64,000 bases of DNA from Halobellus captivus. GTDB taxonomy: Archaea > Halobacteriota > Halobacteria > Halobacteriales > Haloferacaceae. The stretch lies in NCBI RefSeq assembly GCF_003697845.1, contig NZ_RDQE01000009.1, positions 1-64,000 on the forward strand, given 5' to 3'. The notes under the pieces were generated by a model, which made no database searches, was not told where the DNA came from, and saw only the letters and a list, made by a program, of their open reading frames with translations. A program made the translations under genes and the position numbers. Positions 62,900 through 64,000 of this stretch are shown piece after piece. The number at the start of each line of letters is the position of its first letter. Position 1 is the first letter of the stretch.

Positions 62900-64000
62900 C
62901 GGCGAGGACGCCGGACGGATCCGACGCGAGCGCCCCCGGTGGCGACGGTTCGAGTGCGGATCCCGTCGTCCGACGCACGGACGACTGGGACGCCGACCGA
63001 CTCCACGAACTCGCCGCCGAGCACGACACGCCGCTGTACGTCCAGGACCTCGATCGGGTTCGCGAGAACTGCGAGCGCCTGCTCGCCGCGTTCCCCGACG
63101 CGGACGTGCGGTACGCGGTCAAGGCACACACCGGCCGCGCGGTGTTGGAGACCGTTCGCGAGGCGGGACTCGACGCCGAATGTGCCTCCGCCGGCGAACT
63201 CGACCGCGCGCTCGCGGCCGGCTTCGGCGGCGATCGGCTCCACTACACCGCGGTCAACCCGCCCGCCCGCGACCTCGACCACGTCGTCGACGTCGCGGAC
63301 CGGGAGCCGGACCTCACGATAACGGCCGGCGCGGTCGACACGCTCGACCGGCTGGCCGAGCGGGGCTACGACGGCCGGCTCTGTCTCCGGGTGAACCCCG
63401 GCGTCGGCGCGGGCCACCACGAGAAGGTCCGGACCGGCGCGGCCCCGAAGTTCGGCGTCCCCTACGACCGGGCCGCGCGAATCGCCCGCGAGGCGGCCGG
63501 GCGGTTCGACGTGGTCGGGATCCACGCGCACGCTGGCTCCGGGATCGACCCCGACCAGCTCGACAGCCACCGGGAGCTCGTCTCGCGGATGGGAGAGCTC
63601 GCGCGGGAGCTGATCGACGCGGAGTCGGACGGCGACGCGAGCGCACGGGAATCGGATCCCCTCGATCTCGAGTACGTCGACGTCGGCGGCGGCTTCGGCG
63701 TCCCGTACCACGAGGACGACGAACCGCTCGACCTGCCCGCCGTCGCGGAGGCGACGCGGGACGCGGTCGGCGACCTCCCGGGGCTCGCGCTCGCGATCGA
63801 GCCCGGCCGGTACGTCGTCGCCGACGCGGGCGTCCTCCTGACGCGGGTGAACACGGTGAAGCCGACGCCGGGAGGGACCGTCGTCGGCGTCGACGCCGGG
63901 ATGACGGACCTCCTCCGTCCCGCGATGTACGACGCCTACCACCCGATCCGGAACCTCGGCGGGGCCGACGGCGAGCCGGCCCCGGCGGATCGGGAGGAGA
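62896..64000 (+). CDS. lysA: Diaminopimelate decarboxylase (3' end missing)
   Basis: Last step to lysine: PLP-dependent decarboxylation of meso-DAP. The visible 368 residues begin 'MTARTPDGSDAS', with the PLP Lys in 'VRYAVKAHTGRAV', then 'NPPARDLDHVVD', 'LRVNPGVGAGHHEKVRTGA' and 'VGIHAHAGSGIDPDQL', 'VDVGGGFGVPY', 'EPGRYVVADAGVLLT'. All are typical alanine-racemase-fold decarboxylase motifs. The gene runs past the window end, so the C-terminus is not seen. ATG 62896 overlaps the dapD stop. dapE/dapF may follow outside. Confidence 0.94.
   Translation, partial: MTARTPDGSDASAPGGDGSSADPVVRRTDDWDADRLHELAAEHDTPLYVQDLDRVRENCERLLAAFPDADVRYAVKAHTGRAVLETVREAGLDAECASAGELDRALAAGFGGDRLHYTAVNPPARDLDHVVDVADREPDLTITAGAVDTLDRLAERGYDGRLCLRVNPGVGAGHHEKVRTGAAPKFGVPYDRAARIAREAAGRFDVVGIHAHAGSGIDPDQLDSHRELVSRMGELARELIDAESDGDASARESDPLDLEYVDVGGGFGVPYHEDDEPLDLPAVAEATRDAVGDLPGLALAIEPGRYVVADAGVLLTRVNTVKPTPGGTVVGVDAGMTDLLRPAMYDAYHPIRNLGGADGEPAPADREE

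Noticed and set aside
1-64000. tRNA, rRNA, CRISPR or complete insertion sequence
   Set aside because: I scanned the gaps for tRNA TTCRA arms, repeat-spacer arrays and transposase motifs and found none that hold up. A formal search would be needed to exclude a degenerate copy.

Overview
The window is chromosomal DNA of an extremely halophilic archaeon (class Halobacteria; the gene set and very high G+C are compatible with a Halorubrum-like genome, but the genus is inference). Evidence: acidic proteomes, strong C/G third-position bias, archaeal TATA boxes 25-30 bases before mostly leaderless starts, a TBP gene, Orc1/Cdc6, haloarchaeal-type histidine kinases, AglJ, a PhoU-AbrB regulator, a presenilin-like protease and several small proteins typical of haloarchaea. 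About 58 protein genes are supported; I see no rRNA, tRNA, CRISPR array or intact insertion sequence.

Layout. 1-7.1 kb: tbp converges on orc1/cdc6; beyond it lie a large receiver/GAF/PAS histidine kinase and a 0.78-kb AT-rich gap bounded by two inverted Orc-binding (ORB) elements. A third ORB touches the orc1 start. This is a strong replication-origin candidate. A winged-helix gene bounds it on the right. 7-16.4 kb: malic enzyme with a phosphotransacetylase-like domain, membrane proteins, a MATE exporter, an MscS channel and a PAC2 protein. 16.4-25.4 kb: TrmB-like regulator, DUF457/YdjM-type membrane protein, aroA, a histidine kinase, arginase, a winged-helix regulator and a catalytically degenerate histidine kinase beside a cluster of hairpins. 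25.6-34.3 kb: type II NADH dehydrogenase-like protein, then a nucleoside block: uridine phosphorylase and cytidine deaminase on the minus strand, and across a GNAT gene a BMP-lipoprotein/ABC transporter operon on the plus strand. 34.3-48.6 kb: MBL hydrolase, ATP-dependent DNA ligase, a GCS2-type ligase, a membrane histidine kinase, purK, a 3-hydroxyisobutyrate-dehydrogenase-family enzyme, an unknown protein made of two internal repeats, a noncanonical FtsZ-like protein, an AI-2E-family transporter and aglJ. 48.8-57.2 kb: PhoU-AbrB regulator, small proteins, SRPBCC protein, presenilin-like protease, PUA protein, HD hydrolase and two MFS transporters. 57.3-64 kb: a GH32 beta-fructosidase with an extra N-terminal domain, then the lysine (diaminopimelate) genes dapA-dapB and dapD-lysA, the last running off the end.

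How genes work together. Orc1, its ORBs and the AT-rich gap form one replication locus, with a sensor kinase placed between initiator gene and origin. The transporter operon plus phosphorylase and deaminase form a plausible nucleoside uptake and salvage module. dapA/B/D and lysA are consecutive parts of the succinylase route to lysine. Many intergenic gaps hold short perfect tandem repeats (14-27 bases, two or three copies), a recurring feature that the genes do not explain.
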